From positions 1 through 46,936 of the forward strand of contig CAZWCX010000051.1 of the NCBI GenBank assembly GCA_964632945.1: a DNA stretch of 46,936 nt, in the 5' to 3' direction. Both the position numbers and the translations under genes were made by a program. The notes under the pieces were generated by a model that saw only the letters and a list, made by a program, of their open reading frames with translations, was not told the origin of the DNA and did not search any database. Below, piece by piece: positions 23,964-31,900 of this stretch (within the stretch, counting starts at the first letter, position 1; every line of letters begins with the position of its first letter). Source of the stretch: CAZWCX01 sp964632945 (GTDB taxonomy: Bacteria > Planctomycetota > MHYJ01 > WSZJ01 > CAZWCX01).

Positions 23964-24778
23964 GGCCGCGGCGGCTCCACCGGTTCCGCCGGGACCGCGC
24001 CGCGGCGCCAGTCGCCCAGCGGCAGCAGCAGGTGCGGCCCGCGGGCGCGGGGGAAGGAAGGTTCCGCCCGCAGGTCGTGCCACGCCTTGCCCGGCTCGGC
24101 ATGGTGTTCCCCGTGCAGGCCATTGTTGAAGAGCGCGGCATTGTAGGGTCGGTTGGCCAGGCTCGTGACCGGCGCCTGGCCCTCCAGGGGAAGGTGTTGA
24201 CCGAAGTTGTGCAGGGAGACCAGGGCCCAGCCTGCGTAGACGAGCCCCACGTAGGCGAGGGCCCAGGGCCAGGAGTAGAGCGCCAGGGCGATCAGGAACA
24301 GGCCGATGACGTTCTTTTCCGTGCGCAGGCGCTTCTGCATGCCCAGGGAGAGTCGTCCGGCCAGGGCGTCCTCCCGCATCGCGGCGCGCGCTCGGCCGAG
24401 CTCGATCGGCCACAAGAGAACGTAGGAAAGCAGCCGTTTCGGGCGGCGCCGGCCGTCGGCTTCCCAGAGCCAGGTCGAGGAATAGTCTCCGGGGCCGTTG
24501 TCGTGGCGGTGGTGGTTGTAGTGGTGGAGCCGGTAGCCGTCGAACGGCATGCCCCCCAGGAGGCTGAGTCCAAGGGATGCGGCCCAGGGCAACCGCTCCG
24601 GCGGAGAGGCATGGACGACTTCGTGCAGGAAAATATGCACCGTCAGATCGAGCGCGAGCACTGCGAGCATGAAGAGCCCGATGGACAGCCACGGGGTCGA
24701 AGCCCAGGTCAGACCGGCGCCGACGAAACACGTCGTCTGGATCGCCGGGAAGACGGCAAGCGGGAGGATTCGCTTCAT
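23960..24778 (-). CDS. Membrane fatty-acid-desaturase-like / carotenoid-hydroxylase-like di-iron enzyme
   Basis: 272 residues. It has the three histidine clusters of membrane di-iron oxygenases: H52-x-x-x-H56 (HEVVH), H85-H86-x-x-H89-H90-x-H92 (HHYNHHRH) and H222-x-x-H225-H226 (HGEHH), with H190 and H195 between. Membrane helices lie at about 5-25, 33-52, 160-180 and 175-190. The family desaturates or hydroxylates acyl chains or carotenoids using O2 and an electron donor. GAGGG is seven bases before the ATG, which overlaps the PLP-enzyme stop (ATGA). Its position among lipid enzymes suggests it modifies the alkyl chain of the pathway product. Confidence 0.86.
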   Translation of the reverse strand: MKRILPLAVFPAIQTTCFVGAGLTWASTPWLSIGLFMLAVLALDLTVHIFLHEVVHASPPERLPWAASLGLSLLGGMPFDGYRLHHYNHHRHDNGPGDYSSTWLWEADGRRRPKRLLSYVLLWPIELGRARAAMREDALAGRLSLGMQKRLRTEKNVIGLFLIALALYSWPWALAYVGLVYAGWALVSLHNFGQHLPLEGQAPVTSLANRPYNAALFNNGLHGEHHAEPGKAWHDLRAEPSFPRARGPHLLLPLGDWRRGAVPAEPVEPPRP

Positions 24779-25929
24779 GCCTTGCCCTCGGTTGCCAGGA
24801 CTTCCCCGGAGGGTCGGCCCCCCGCGCGGTCGAGGGCCTGGGTGAGATCGGCCTTCAGATCCTCCGGGTCCTCGAGCCCGAAACAGAAGCGCACGAGGGT
24901 TTTTCGCAGTCCGATTCGCGTCTTCTCCGCATCGGTCATCGACAGGTGGCTGCCGGTCCACGGCTGGGCGACGGCGGAGACCACGCTGGCCATGGACGTG
25001 CCGCGCTCGAACCACTGGAGCGAATCCATGAATTCGCCGATCGCACCCTCCAGGGCGGGGTCGAGTTCGGCGAAGAGGATGCCGCCGTAGGCGCGGAGCT
25101 GCCGGCCGTCGACTGCGGGGACGTACACCTGACGGATGCGGGGGTGCGCGCGGAGGTGGTTCGCCATCGTCTCGAACGTGGCGACATGATGGTTCATGCG
25201 CAGGGCGAAGGTCTGAAGACTCCGTCGCAGCAGCCAGGAGGAGTGCGGATCGAGGATGCTGCCGGAGTAAAACCGGATGCGGCGGAACTCCTCCGCCAAG
25301 TCGGGGCGACGGGTGGTGACGAGGCCCCCCATCACGTCGCTGTGGCCGGAGTAGTACTTGGTCGCGCTGTAGACGCAGAGATCGGCGCCGAGGTCGAGCG
25401 GGGACTGGAACAGCGGCGTCGCCCAGGTGTTGTCGACCACCACGAGCGCGTGCGGCGCCGCCCGCCGGACCGCGTCGGCAATCGTTTCGATCGGCACGGT
25501 CTTGAGGAGCGGATTGGTGGGGGTTTCGAAGAACACCATGCGCGTGTTGGCGCGCAATCGGGCGCGGAGGGCGACGGGATCGGTGAGGTCGAACACGTCG
25601 AAGTCGATGCCGTAATGCGCGCAGAAGTCCGCGAACAGGCGATGGGAGCAGCCGTAGACGAGCTCGTGCGCAACCAGGTGATCGCCGGGACGAAGGAGCC
25701 GGAGCGCCATGGTGACGGCGGCCATGCCGGTGGTCACGGCCACGACATGGGCCCCCTCCTCGAGGTCGCCGACGGCGGCCTCCAGCTCCTCGGTGTTCGG
25801 ATTCGCCCGTCGGGTGTAGAAGTAGTCGGAGTCGGCGAGAAAGGAGCTGCACTGGAAGAGCGGCGTCACATTCGGCCGCGCTCGCGCGGTGGAGACCTTG
25901 CGGTGAAGAAGCCGGGTGATCGGTTTCAT
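24775..25929 (-). CDS. PLP enzyme of the cystathionine gamma-synthase / gamma-lyase family
   Basis: 384 residues, normal family length. Present in order are TRRANPNTEELEAAVGDLEE, the phosphate-binding TTGMAAVTMAL, FFETPTNPLLKTV, VVDNTWATPLFQSPL and the Schiff-base lysine K191 in YSATKYYSGHSDVMGG. Members catalyse gamma-replacement or gamma-elimination on sulfur amino acids such as O-acylhomoserine, cystathionine and methionine. AGGAG lies eight bases before the ATG at 25929. The ATG overlaps the amrS stop and the stop overlaps the desaturase start. Its presence beside a BtaA-like enzyme, which builds gamma-linked aminobutyrate groups from S-adenosylmethionine, raises the possibility of a role in that chemistry rather than ordinary methionine synthesis. 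Confidence 0.9.
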   Translation of the reverse strand: MKPITRLLHRKVSTARARPNVTPLFQCSSFLADSDYFYTRRANPNTEELEAAVGDLEEGAHVVAVTTGMAAVTMALRLLRPGDHLVAHELVYGCSHRLFADFCAHYGIDFDVFDLTDPVALRARLRANTRMVFFETPTNPLLKTVPIETIADAVRRAAPHALVVVDNTWATPLFQSPLDLGADLCVYSATKYYSGHSDVMGGLVTTRRPDLAEEFRRIRFYSGSILDPHSSWLLRRSLQTFALRMNHHVATFETMANHLRAHPRIRQVYVPAVDGRQLRAYGGILFAELDPALEGAIGEFMDSLQWFERGTSMASVVSAVAQPWTGSHLSMTDAEKTRIGLRKTLVRFCFGLEDPEDLKADLTQALDRAGGRPSGEVLATEGKA

Positions 25930-27335
25930 GACCGTTGCTCCTGGTCGGTGGGGAAGTGGGCCCGATCGAGGACTTCCCAGAAGCGCACCTCGACGCCTTC
26001 GGGGTGGCGCAAGGAAACGCCGGAAGACGCGGGCTGGTCCTTGGCGACGAGGAAACGCCAGTCCTCTCCGGGTCGAAGCGCGAGGGTCCGGCCGGCGGGA
26101 TCCCCGCCGTCGTGGAGAAGCAGGACGGCTTCCGGGAGAGCCGAGCGGTTGCGCAGCTGAAAGTGGCCGGACTGGGCCTCGGCGGTCCAGCGGTGGGTCC
26201 AGGTCCGGGTGGGCTCGTGCGTCGCCGCGGAACGGGGGGGCGACGGCGCGGCGGGTGTGGGAACGATCGGCGCCGGCGCTCCGCAGGCGCCGCAGCTCCC
26301 GTCCCCGTTCAGTTTGCCGGAGGAGGCGCGGAGGCCGAATCGAGAGACCAGCACCTCCCCGCACCGGCGGCAGGCCGTGTCGCTCCACGGACCCGGCTCG
26401 AAGACGTTGCCGAGATAGCAGTGCCGAACTCCCATGGCGAGCGCCCGCTCCCGGGCGGCCTTGAGAAACCCGATGTCGGTCCGCGGGACGTCGAGGATCC
26501 GGAATGCCGGATGGAACCGGACGAAGTGCAAGGGGACGTCGTCGCCGAGGGCGTCCAGCACCCAGGCGGCCACCTTTTCCACCTCGGGCATGGAGTCATT
26601 CGCCCCGGTGACGACGAGGTTGCTGATTTCGAGATGCCGATCGCCCCAGGCGCGGACCTGACGGATCGCTTCGAGGACCGGCTCCAGCCGTCCCTTGGTC
26701 ATCCGGGCGTAGAAGCGCGGATCCATCGATTTGAGCGACAGGCTGAAGATGTCGATGACCTCGCGGAGTTCCTCCACCGCCTCCGGTCCAATGTAGAACG
26801 CCGACTTGTAGAGGTTCAGCAGGCCGTGGCGACGCGCAAGCCGGGCGGTGTCCATGACGAACTCGTGCCACACGACCGGGTCGTTGTAAGTCCAGGAGAG
26901 GATGCGGATCCCCTTCGCCAGCGCGGACTCCACGACCTCCTCCGGCGTGTAGTGGCGGACGTCCTCCTTGCGGATGAAGCGGGCCTGCGAGGTGGTCCAA
27001 TTCTGGCAGAACTCGCAGGTCATCATGCACCCGACGTTGCCGAGAGAGAGGATCCGCGCCCCCGGATGAAAGTGGAAAACGGCTTCGGTCTCGATCACCT
27101 CCTCGGTGATCTGCACCGAGGCGCCGTAGTTGAGCGTGACGAGCTCCCCATTCCGGTTCCGGCGGACTTGGCAGAACCCCGATCGATCGGGCGCCAGGGT
27201 GCAGTGGCGCGGGCAGAGGTAGCATTGGACCCGGTCGCGGTCGAGGCGCCGGTAGAGCCGCGCCGGGTGGGGTTGCAGTCCCACACGGAGGTCGAGAGAA
27301 ACGGGTTCGGCGCGCGGACCGGCGGAGGGTGTCAT
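25926..27335 (-). CDS. amrS: AmrS-type radical SAM enzyme with C-terminal zinc ribbon and extension
   Basis: 469 residues. The radical SAM cluster motif is C103-x-x-x-C107-x-x-C110 (CMMTCEFC), preceded by the family cysteines at C38, C41, C45 and C55 and by FHFHPGARILSLGNVG. ILSWTYNDPVVWHEF, NLVVTGANDS, VPLHFVRFHPAFRI and CYLGNV follow. This is the PflA-like radical SAM protein of the AmmeMemoRadiSam set, whose chemistry is unknown. Where family members read TNGY and DLK, this one has SAFY and SLK, so it is divergent. A zinc ribbon (CRRCG and CGACG) at about 335-370 and a further 90 residues ending HFPTDQEQRS are extra. AMMECR1 and Memo are absent from the window. The start at 27335 has GGAG seven bases before it. 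Confidence 0.88.
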   Translation of the reverse strand: MTPSAGPRAEPVSLDLRVGLQPHPARLYRRLDRDRVQCYLCPRHCTLAPDRSGFCQVRRNRNGELVTLNYGASVQITEEVIETEAVFHFHPGARILSLGNVGCMMTCEFCQNWTTSQARFIRKEDVRHYTPEEVVESALAKGIRILSWTYNDPVVWHEFVMDTARLARRHGLLNLYKSAFYIGPEAVEELREVIDIFSLSLKSMDPRFYARMTKGRLEPVLEAIRQVRAWGDRHLEISNLVVTGANDSMPEVEKVAAWVLDALGDDVPLHFVRFHPAFRILDVPRTDIGFLKAARERALAMGVRHCYLGNVFEPGPWSDTACRRCGEVLVSRFGLRASSGKLNGDGSCGACGAPAPIVPTPAAPSPPRSAATHEPTRTWTHRWTAEAQSGHFQLRNRSALPEAVLLLHDGGDPAGRTLALRPGEDWRFLVAKDQPASSGVSLRHPEGVEVRFWEVLDRAHFPTDQEQRS

Positions 27336-27520
27336 CCTCGGTCTCCGGGTGCCTCGGGGGGCTTTGCTCGGGAAGGCGGAGTCAGAGAGCGGCTCGTCCT
27401 GGTGGTGCGGCGCAAGCGGACGTCCGGCGGGGACTTTCCGGCCGGCGGAATGGGGCCCTCAACGGCTACGCCCGCTCCGAACCCCCCCGTTCGCGAAGTC
27501 CGGCTGCCGACCGCGCCCTC

Positions 27521-27931
27521 TCAACTTCCTGCCCGCTTGGCCATGTCCTGAAGTCGCTTTTGGAGCTCCTCCCGTTGATCCGGGCTGAAACTCGGATCGT
27601 TCTGGATCGCCGCCATCTGTCCACTGAGGATCCGCTGGATATCCTCGGGCGAACTGACCCCCGACATGGATTGGCTGAACTCGCTGATCAGTTCCTCGCG
27701 GAGTTTCTCGAGGTGGGGATCCCGGGTCGGTCCGGAGGCGGCCGGAGGACGCTTGGCGTCCGGGTTGGGCTTGCCCTGGCGAGCGGGCAGGTAGTAGGTA
27801 ATGAAGAGGAACACCACGGCGATCCCGATCACGAGCATGAACATCTGGATGACGTTCGGGTCCTTTTCGGCCCCCGGGGCGGAAGGATCCGATGACTCGG
27901 ATCCGGGGGGGGCGTAATATGACTCGCTCAT
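27521..27931 (-). CDS. Small single-pass membrane protein of unknown function
   Basis: 136 residues. GGAGGAG lies seven bases before the ATG at 27931. A Tyr/Pro/Ser-rich N-terminal 30 residues are followed by one membrane helix (VIQMFMLVIGIAVVFLFIT) at about 33-52, then a polar helical tail (LREELISEFSQSMSGV, SPDQREELQKRLQDMAKRAG). A promoter with TTGCCC-17-TATTCT lies just upstream. The 185-nt gap to amrS has no terminator that I can see, so this may be the leading gene of the long reverse operon or a separate unit. Confidence 0.8.
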   Translation of the reverse strand: MSESYYAPPGSESSDPSAPGAEKDPNVIQMFMLVIGIAVVFLFITYYLPARQGKPNPDAKRPPAASGPTRDPHLEKLREELISEFSQSMSGVSSPEDIQRILSGQMAAIQNDPSFSPDQREELQKRLQDMAKRAGS

Positions 27932-27964
27932 AAGCAATCTCCTCCTGGTTCCCGATCTCCCGGG

Positions 27965-27993
27965 AGAATAGCACGCCCTCCGCGGCAGGGCAA
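27965..27993 (-). promoter_or_regulatory. Promoter for the reverse lipid-gene run
   Basis: On the reverse strand TTGCCC (27993-27988), 17 bases, TATTCT (27970-27965). It sits 34 bases before the ATG at 27931, in the intergenic space shared with the divergent DUF2167 gene. Confidence 0.55.
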
Positions 27994-28040
27994 TGTTCGG
28001 CGGCCTCGGGATGTCGCCCGGGCCCTCGCGGGATTTTCCA

Positions 28041-28070
28041 TTGACGGGCCACCGAGGGGGAGGGGACAAT
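28041..28070 (+). promoter_or_regulatory. Promoter candidate for the DUF2167 operon
   Basis: TTGACG (28041-28046), 18 bases, GACAAT (28065-28070). The -35 matches at five of six positions and the -10 at four. It lies about 50 bases before the GTG at 28122. Confidence 0.5.
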
Positions 28071-28111
28071 CCGGATTCACCCCCGGTGAATTCTCCGAAC
28101 CCTCACATGCT

Positions 28112-28116
28112 GGAGG
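28112..28116 (+). promoter_or_regulatory. Shine-Dalgarno GGAGG selecting a GTG start
   Basis: GGAGG is followed by five bases and the GTG at 28122. It lies inside the frame that follows the in-frame ATG at 28107, so it argues for the GTG as the true start of the DUF2167 gene. Confidence 0.65.
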
Positions 28117-28121
28117 TTCCC

Positions 28122-29078
28122 GTGATTCGAGCCGCCGCCCTGGAGTCCGAATTCGCCCGGATCGGTTTGCTCTCGCTGGTGCTGGCCGCCGCGATCGGCA
28201 TGGTTCTCGTTCCGTTCCTCCATGCCCAGGATCCGGGGCAGACCGATGGTCCGCCTGCCGAAGAGAATCCGCTGCTGGCCTCGATTCCGTGGGAGCGAGG
28301 TCCCGCCCAGTCGAAGGTCGGGAGTTTCGCCGAGGTCAACGTACCGGAGGGGTATCGGTACTGCGGGGCGAGCGACACCCAGAAGCTGATGACGGCCATG
28401 GGCAATCCGATCAGCGGCAAGGAGCTCGGGTTCCTTGCCCCCGAGAGTCTCGAATGGTTCGTGGTGTTTGAATTCAACGACGTGGGGTACGTCAAGGACG
28501 ACGAGAAGGACAAGCTCGATGCCGCGGCGATCCTGAAGTCAATCAAGGACGGAACGGAGGCCTCGAATGCGGAACGACGCAAGCACGGCTGGGCCACGCT
28601 GGAAGTGACCGGCTGGCACACTCCGCCGACGTACAATCCGGAGACGAACAATCTCGAGTGGTGCATCCGGGGCGTGAGTTCGGAGCAGGGGACCAGCGTC
28701 GAGGTCCTCAACTACAACGTTCGCGTCCTCGGCCGGGCGGGGGTCATGGAGGCTGCGTTGGTCCTGGGCCCCGATCAGTTGGGGGGCGCGCTGCCCACGT
28801 TCCGCGAATTGCTCAAGGGGTATTCCTACGTGGAAGGCCAGCGCTACGCGGAGTACCGCTCCGGCGACAAGCTCGCCGCAATCGGCCTGACCGCGCTGGT
28901 GACCGGCGGCGGCGTGGCCCTGGCGGCGAAGTCGGGGCTTCTGCAAAAATTCGGCAAGTTCATCGTGCTCGCCGTGATCGCCGTCGGCGCCGCGATCAAG
29001 TCGGTCTTCCAGAAGTTGTTCGGCGGGGGTAAGCAGGCGGCCGAGCCTCAGGGGGAGACGGAGACGCAGGCCCCGTAG
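28122..29078 (+). CDS. DUF2167-family membrane protein
   Basis: 318 residues from the GTG at 28122. The N-terminal hydrophobic stretch (IGLLSLVLAAAIGMVLVPFL) is followed by AQDP and looks like a signal peptide or anchor. The central part contains FLAPESLEWFVVFEFNDVGYVKDDEKDKLDAAAIL, a typical DUF2167 block, given here as FLAPES, WFVVFEFNDVGYVKDD and KLDAAAILKSI. GWHTPPTYNPETNNLEWCI, RVLGRAGVMEAALV and FRELLKGYSYVEGQRYAEYR follow. Two helices near the C-terminus (IGLTALVTGGGVALAA and FIVLAVIAVGAAIKSVFQ) complete the family pattern. The function of the family is unknown. The next gene begins 14 nt later and is probably co-transcribed. Confidence 0.88.
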   Translation: MIRAAALESEFARIGLLSLVLAAAIGMVLVPFLHAQDPGQTDGPPAEENPLLASIPWERGPAQSKVGSFAEVNVPEGYRYCGASDTQKLMTAMGNPISGKELGFLAPESLEWFVVFEFNDVGYVKDDEKDKLDAAAILKSIKDGTEASNAERRKHGWATLEVTGWHTPPTYNPETNNLEWCIRGVSSEQGTSVEVLNYNVRVLGRAGVMEAALVLGPDQLGGALPTFRELLKGYSYVEGQRYAEYRSGDKLAAIGLTALVTGGGVALAAKSGLLQKFGKFIVLAVIAVGAAIKSVFQKLFGGGKQAAEPQGETETQAP

Positions 29079-29092
29079 TCGTTCGCGAGCGC

Positions 29093-30259
29093 ATGACCGA
29101 CAACCAATCGCTGCTCCTGGTGTTCGTCGCCCTCTACCTTTGGGAAAGCCTGGTCTGGTTGCCCAAGGACTCGCTCGCGTTCCTGGCGCCATGGGAGGGG
29201 GCGTTCCGGGTCATCCACCCCTGGCCGGTTCTGGGCCGACACCGAACGGGCGCGCTGGTGGGAAACCTCCTGCCGCCCCTGGCCGCCCCGTTGCTCGCCC
29301 ATCCCTGGCCCGTCTCGGTGACCCCGAACGCGCTCTACGCCTATGTCTCGCAAGCCCTCCACCCGGACGGGCGCGCGGAGCAACCGGGAACGTTCGCCCG
29401 CTGGTCGGAGGTCACCTCGCTCGAGGTCGAGGGCCGCAAGGTCCTGGTGAACGGCGCGCCGTTTCTCACCGCCCCCAGCGATCGCGTGGCGCGCGCCCTG
29501 GGCGCCCGGCTTCACCGGATCTGGAAAGAGGCGCCCGAACACCGGTCGGCTGCGATCGATGCCCTCCTCGACGAGTCGCTGGATGTCGATCAGGTTCGCG
29601 CGCGCGTCGACACGTACCGCAAACGGATCGCGGCGACGAACTTCTTCTGCACCTTCCTGTGGGGCCTCCTCTTCGTCATCGGACCGATCCTGGTGATCCG
29701 ATTCACCCTGGCGCTGGCGATCCTCTTCATCGTCCCCCTGCTCTGCGCCCTGCTGGTGGCGGTGGGGATCTGCTACTGGCGGGCGCATCGAACGCTCTTC
29801 CCCCGGGACCGCGGCGAGCGCCTGCGTCACCTGCCGCTGCTGCTCCTCTACCCGCCCCTGGCGATCCGCGCCGTGGACCGGTTGGGGGCGATCGTGGTCG
29901 ATGCCTTCGACCCTCTGGCCGTGGGCGTCGCACTGCTCGAGCCGGAGGCGCTGAGGAAGTTCGCCCGCACGGTGGTGCTGGACCTGCGGCATCCGCTGGA
30001 ACCCGCCTGCCCCGCCGAGGAACCGGATCGGCGCGAAGCGGAGGGCGGATTTCGGTCCGCCCTTCGGTCGGCCGTGGAGCGGGTCCTGCGGTCGCGAAAC
30101 CTCGACCCGGACGAACTCACTCGCCCGCCCGCGCCGATCGACGCACAGAGCCGGAGCTATTGTCCCCGCTGCCTCGACCAGTACGTGCTGACGGAGGGTC
30201 GTTGCTCCGATTGCGGCGGGCTGACGTTGAAGCCCCTGGCTTCCGCTCCCGTGTCGTGA
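29093..30259 (+). CDS. Membrane protein with C-terminal zinc ribbon, unknown function
   Basis: 388 residues. It begins with a hydrophobic helix (LLLVFVALYLWESLVWL). A mixed region includes a strand-rich patch (FARWSEVTSLEVEGRKVLVN). Two strong helices lie at about 184-225 (FFCTFLWGLLFVIGPILVI, LALAILFIVPLLCALLVAVG), followed by a long polar segment. It ends with a zinc ribbon CPRC-CSDCG. The ATG at 29093 has only a weak GAG upstream and probably relies on coupling to the DUF2167 gene, 14 nt away. It ends seven bases before the convergent CAP gene. I do not recognise the family. Confidence 0.75.
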   Translation: MTDNQSLLLVFVALYLWESLVWLPKDSLAFLAPWEGAFRVIHPWPVLGRHRTGALVGNLLPPLAAPLLAHPWPVSVTPNALYAYVSQALHPDGRAEQPGTFARWSEVTSLEVEGRKVLVNGAPFLTAPSDRVARALGARLHRIWKEAPEHRSAAIDALLDESLDVDQVRARVDTYRKRIAATNFFCTFLWGLLFVIGPILVIRFTLALAILFIVPLLCALLVAVGICYWRAHRTLFPRDRGERLRHLPLLLLYPPLAIRAVDRLGAIVVDAFDPLAVGVALLEPEALRKFARTVVLDLRHPLEPACPAEEPDRREAEGGFRSALRSAVERVLRSRNLDPDELTRPPAPIDAQSRSYCPRCLDQYVLTEGRCSDCGGLTLKPLASAPVS

Positions 30260-30266
30260 TCCCCGC

Positions 30267-31736
30267 CTACTTCGGCTTCCCGGCGCCCACCTCGGGGACG
30301 CGGACCTGGGGCTCGGATCGGCCGAAGTTCTGGGTCCAGTAGAGCTTCGCCTTGCCGACCCCGATCTGGATGTAGATGGGGTCGAGCATGTTGCGATGGT
30401 GCTCGCTGCTCGTGTACCAGGCCTGGAAGGCCGCCTGGGGGTCGGGAGGGCCGAACGAGATGTTCTCCCCGCTCACGCCCTGGAATCCCTCGAGCGCCAC
30501 CCGGCGGGAGAGCGTGCGACGAGTTTCGTCGTGCTCCTCATGGGAGAAGTGTTTGGTCTCGAGCATTCGCTCGGAGTGGCCGCGGGCGGCGCGCCAGAGG
30601 GCCGGGTGGATCTCCAGCGCGTGCAGCCCGAGCATCTCGCGGTAGTCGTTGACGAGTTCGACCTGCTTGCGCTCCGACGGGTGCATTTCCTCGACGGCGT
30701 CCCGATTGAAAGTGCGCACGGCGGCATTCCAGCGCAATCGAGCCCGCTCATGGGAGGAGCCCCAGAACCCGGCGACATCGATCGGCGCATCGATCGCGGC
30801 GAGCATCATCTCGTACTCGGAGAGGTCGAGGCTCGCCTCGCCCCCGGCGGCGATGACGTCCCGTTCGGCCTCCCGGGCGGCCTCGATGCGTGGACGCAGG
30901 GCCGCGTTCAAGCGCACCGGCCGGTCGTGGCGGAACCGCCAGCGTTCCCTCACGACGGCCACGAGCCGGTCGATGTCCGGCTGGGCCCGGGCGCCATGGT
31001 CCCCCTTCGCGAGGTCGTACGTGTAGACGGCGGAATCGTGGATCGCCGCGAGGGCCGTCTGGCGGGCGTCGGCAAGCTCCGTGGCGCGTCGGCGCAGGTC
31101 GGAGAGGGCGAGGAGGTCGGGCTCCGCGCGGAGCGCTTGGAGCAAGGAGTCGCGTTGCGAGACGGCCCGGGCCAGGAGTTCGCGGCGCGCGGACTCGGCG
31201 TGCTCCTGAGCGCGGCGGTATTCCTCTTCGGCGGCAGACTCGCGCGCAATCCGTTCACGGAGAAGGCGCTCCGCCTCGGCGGCCGGAGGGGGCACGCGCG
31301 GGTCGTGGGCCGGCGGGCGTGGCTCGCGCGGAGGCGCCGCGGCGACCGGGTCCGGCGACCGATCCTTGGGCGACGAAGACGCGCGGCCGTCGGCGGTCGG
31401 CACGACCGGATTTCCCTGCTCGACCAGGGCCTTGCGCGCGAGCACGGCCTTCCCGGCCCAGACGACGGCGACGAGACTGACGGCGGAGAGGGCGAGGAGG
31501 AGGCCGGCCCGGAAGGGGCGGCGCCGGCGCCGCGATTCTCCGCGCGCCAGGGTCTCGGCGCTGGCGCGCGAGACCAGGCCGCGCTGGATGAGCAATTCGA
31601 CCGGAGTGACGAGACGACCGGCGGCTCGCGCCCGGGCGGCATCCCCCTCGGCGGCGTGCGCCGCCGCCGGAGAAACCGCGCCGGCGGCGACCAGACGGCG
31701 AAGGACCGCCTCGTGGTGAACGTGCAGGGGATTCAT
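30267..31736 (-). CDS. Membrane-anchored CAP/SCP-domain protein
   Basis: 489 residues. The cytoplasmic N-terminus (1-72) is Ala/Arg-rich and contains VTPVELLIQRGLVSRASAE. A membrane helix follows at about 77-97 (AGLLLALSAVSLVAVVWAG), then a Pro-rich linker and a long coiled coil (about 150-240, AERLLRERIARESAAEEEY). The C-terminal 140 residues are a CAP (SCP/PR-1/CRISP) domain: LVNDYREMLGLHALEIHPAL, AARGHSERMLETKHFSHEE, GVSGENISFGPPDP and AWYTSSEHHRNMLDP. Bacterial CAP proteins are mostly extracytoplasmic and of unknown activity; the conserved histidines of the domain are present (H in RGHSERM and EHHRNM). No clear promoter or ribosome site precedes the ATG. Confidence 0.85.
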   Translation of the reverse strand: MNPLHVHHEAVLRRLVAAGAVSPAAAHAAEGDAARARAAGRLVTPVELLIQRGLVSRASAETLARGESRRRRRPFRAGLLLALSAVSLVAVVWAGKAVLARKALVEQGNPVVPTADGRASSSPKDRSPDPVAAAPPREPRPPAHDPRVPPPAAEAERLLRERIARESAAEEEYRRAQEHAESARRELLARAVSQRDSLLQALRAEPDLLALSDLRRRATELADARQTALAAIHDSAVYTYDLAKGDHGARAQPDIDRLVAVVRERWRFRHDRPVRLNAALRPRIEAAREAERDVIAAGGEASLDLSEYEMMLAAIDAPIDVAGFWGSSHERARLRWNAAVRTFNRDAVEEMHPSERKQVELVNDYREMLGLHALEIHPALWRAARGHSERMLETKHFSHEEHDETRRTLSRRVALEGFQGVSGENISFGPPDPQAAFQAWYTSSEHHRNMLDPIYIQIGVGKAKLYWTQNFGRSEPQVRVPEVGAGKPK

Positions 31737-31833
31737 GGCAAGAGCCTATCGGGTGCGCGCGGGACATTCTAACGGGGGGCGAAGCCGGGGGGAAGGACGG
31801 AATCGACCGCTTCCGGGAATGGAGTGGGGAACC

Positions 31834-31862
31834 TTGTCACGGTGGCCGTGGCATCCTATCCT
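31834..31862 (+). promoter_or_regulatory. Promoter of the S9 peptidase gene
   Basis: TTGTCA (31834-31839), 17 bases, TATCCT (31857-31862). Five of six -35 positions and four of six -10 positions match. The ATG at 31901 is 38 bases beyond the -10. Confidence 0.6.
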
Positions 31863-31900
31863 TGCGGAGAGTCGAACCGCTTTCCCCGAATGAGGACGCC

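Noticed and set aside
25926..27335. Pyruvate formate-lyase activating enzyme
   Set aside because: Similar radical SAM motif, but the N-terminal cysteines and the NLVVTGANDS and FHPAFRI segments point to AmrS, and no pyruvate formate-lyase gene is nearby.
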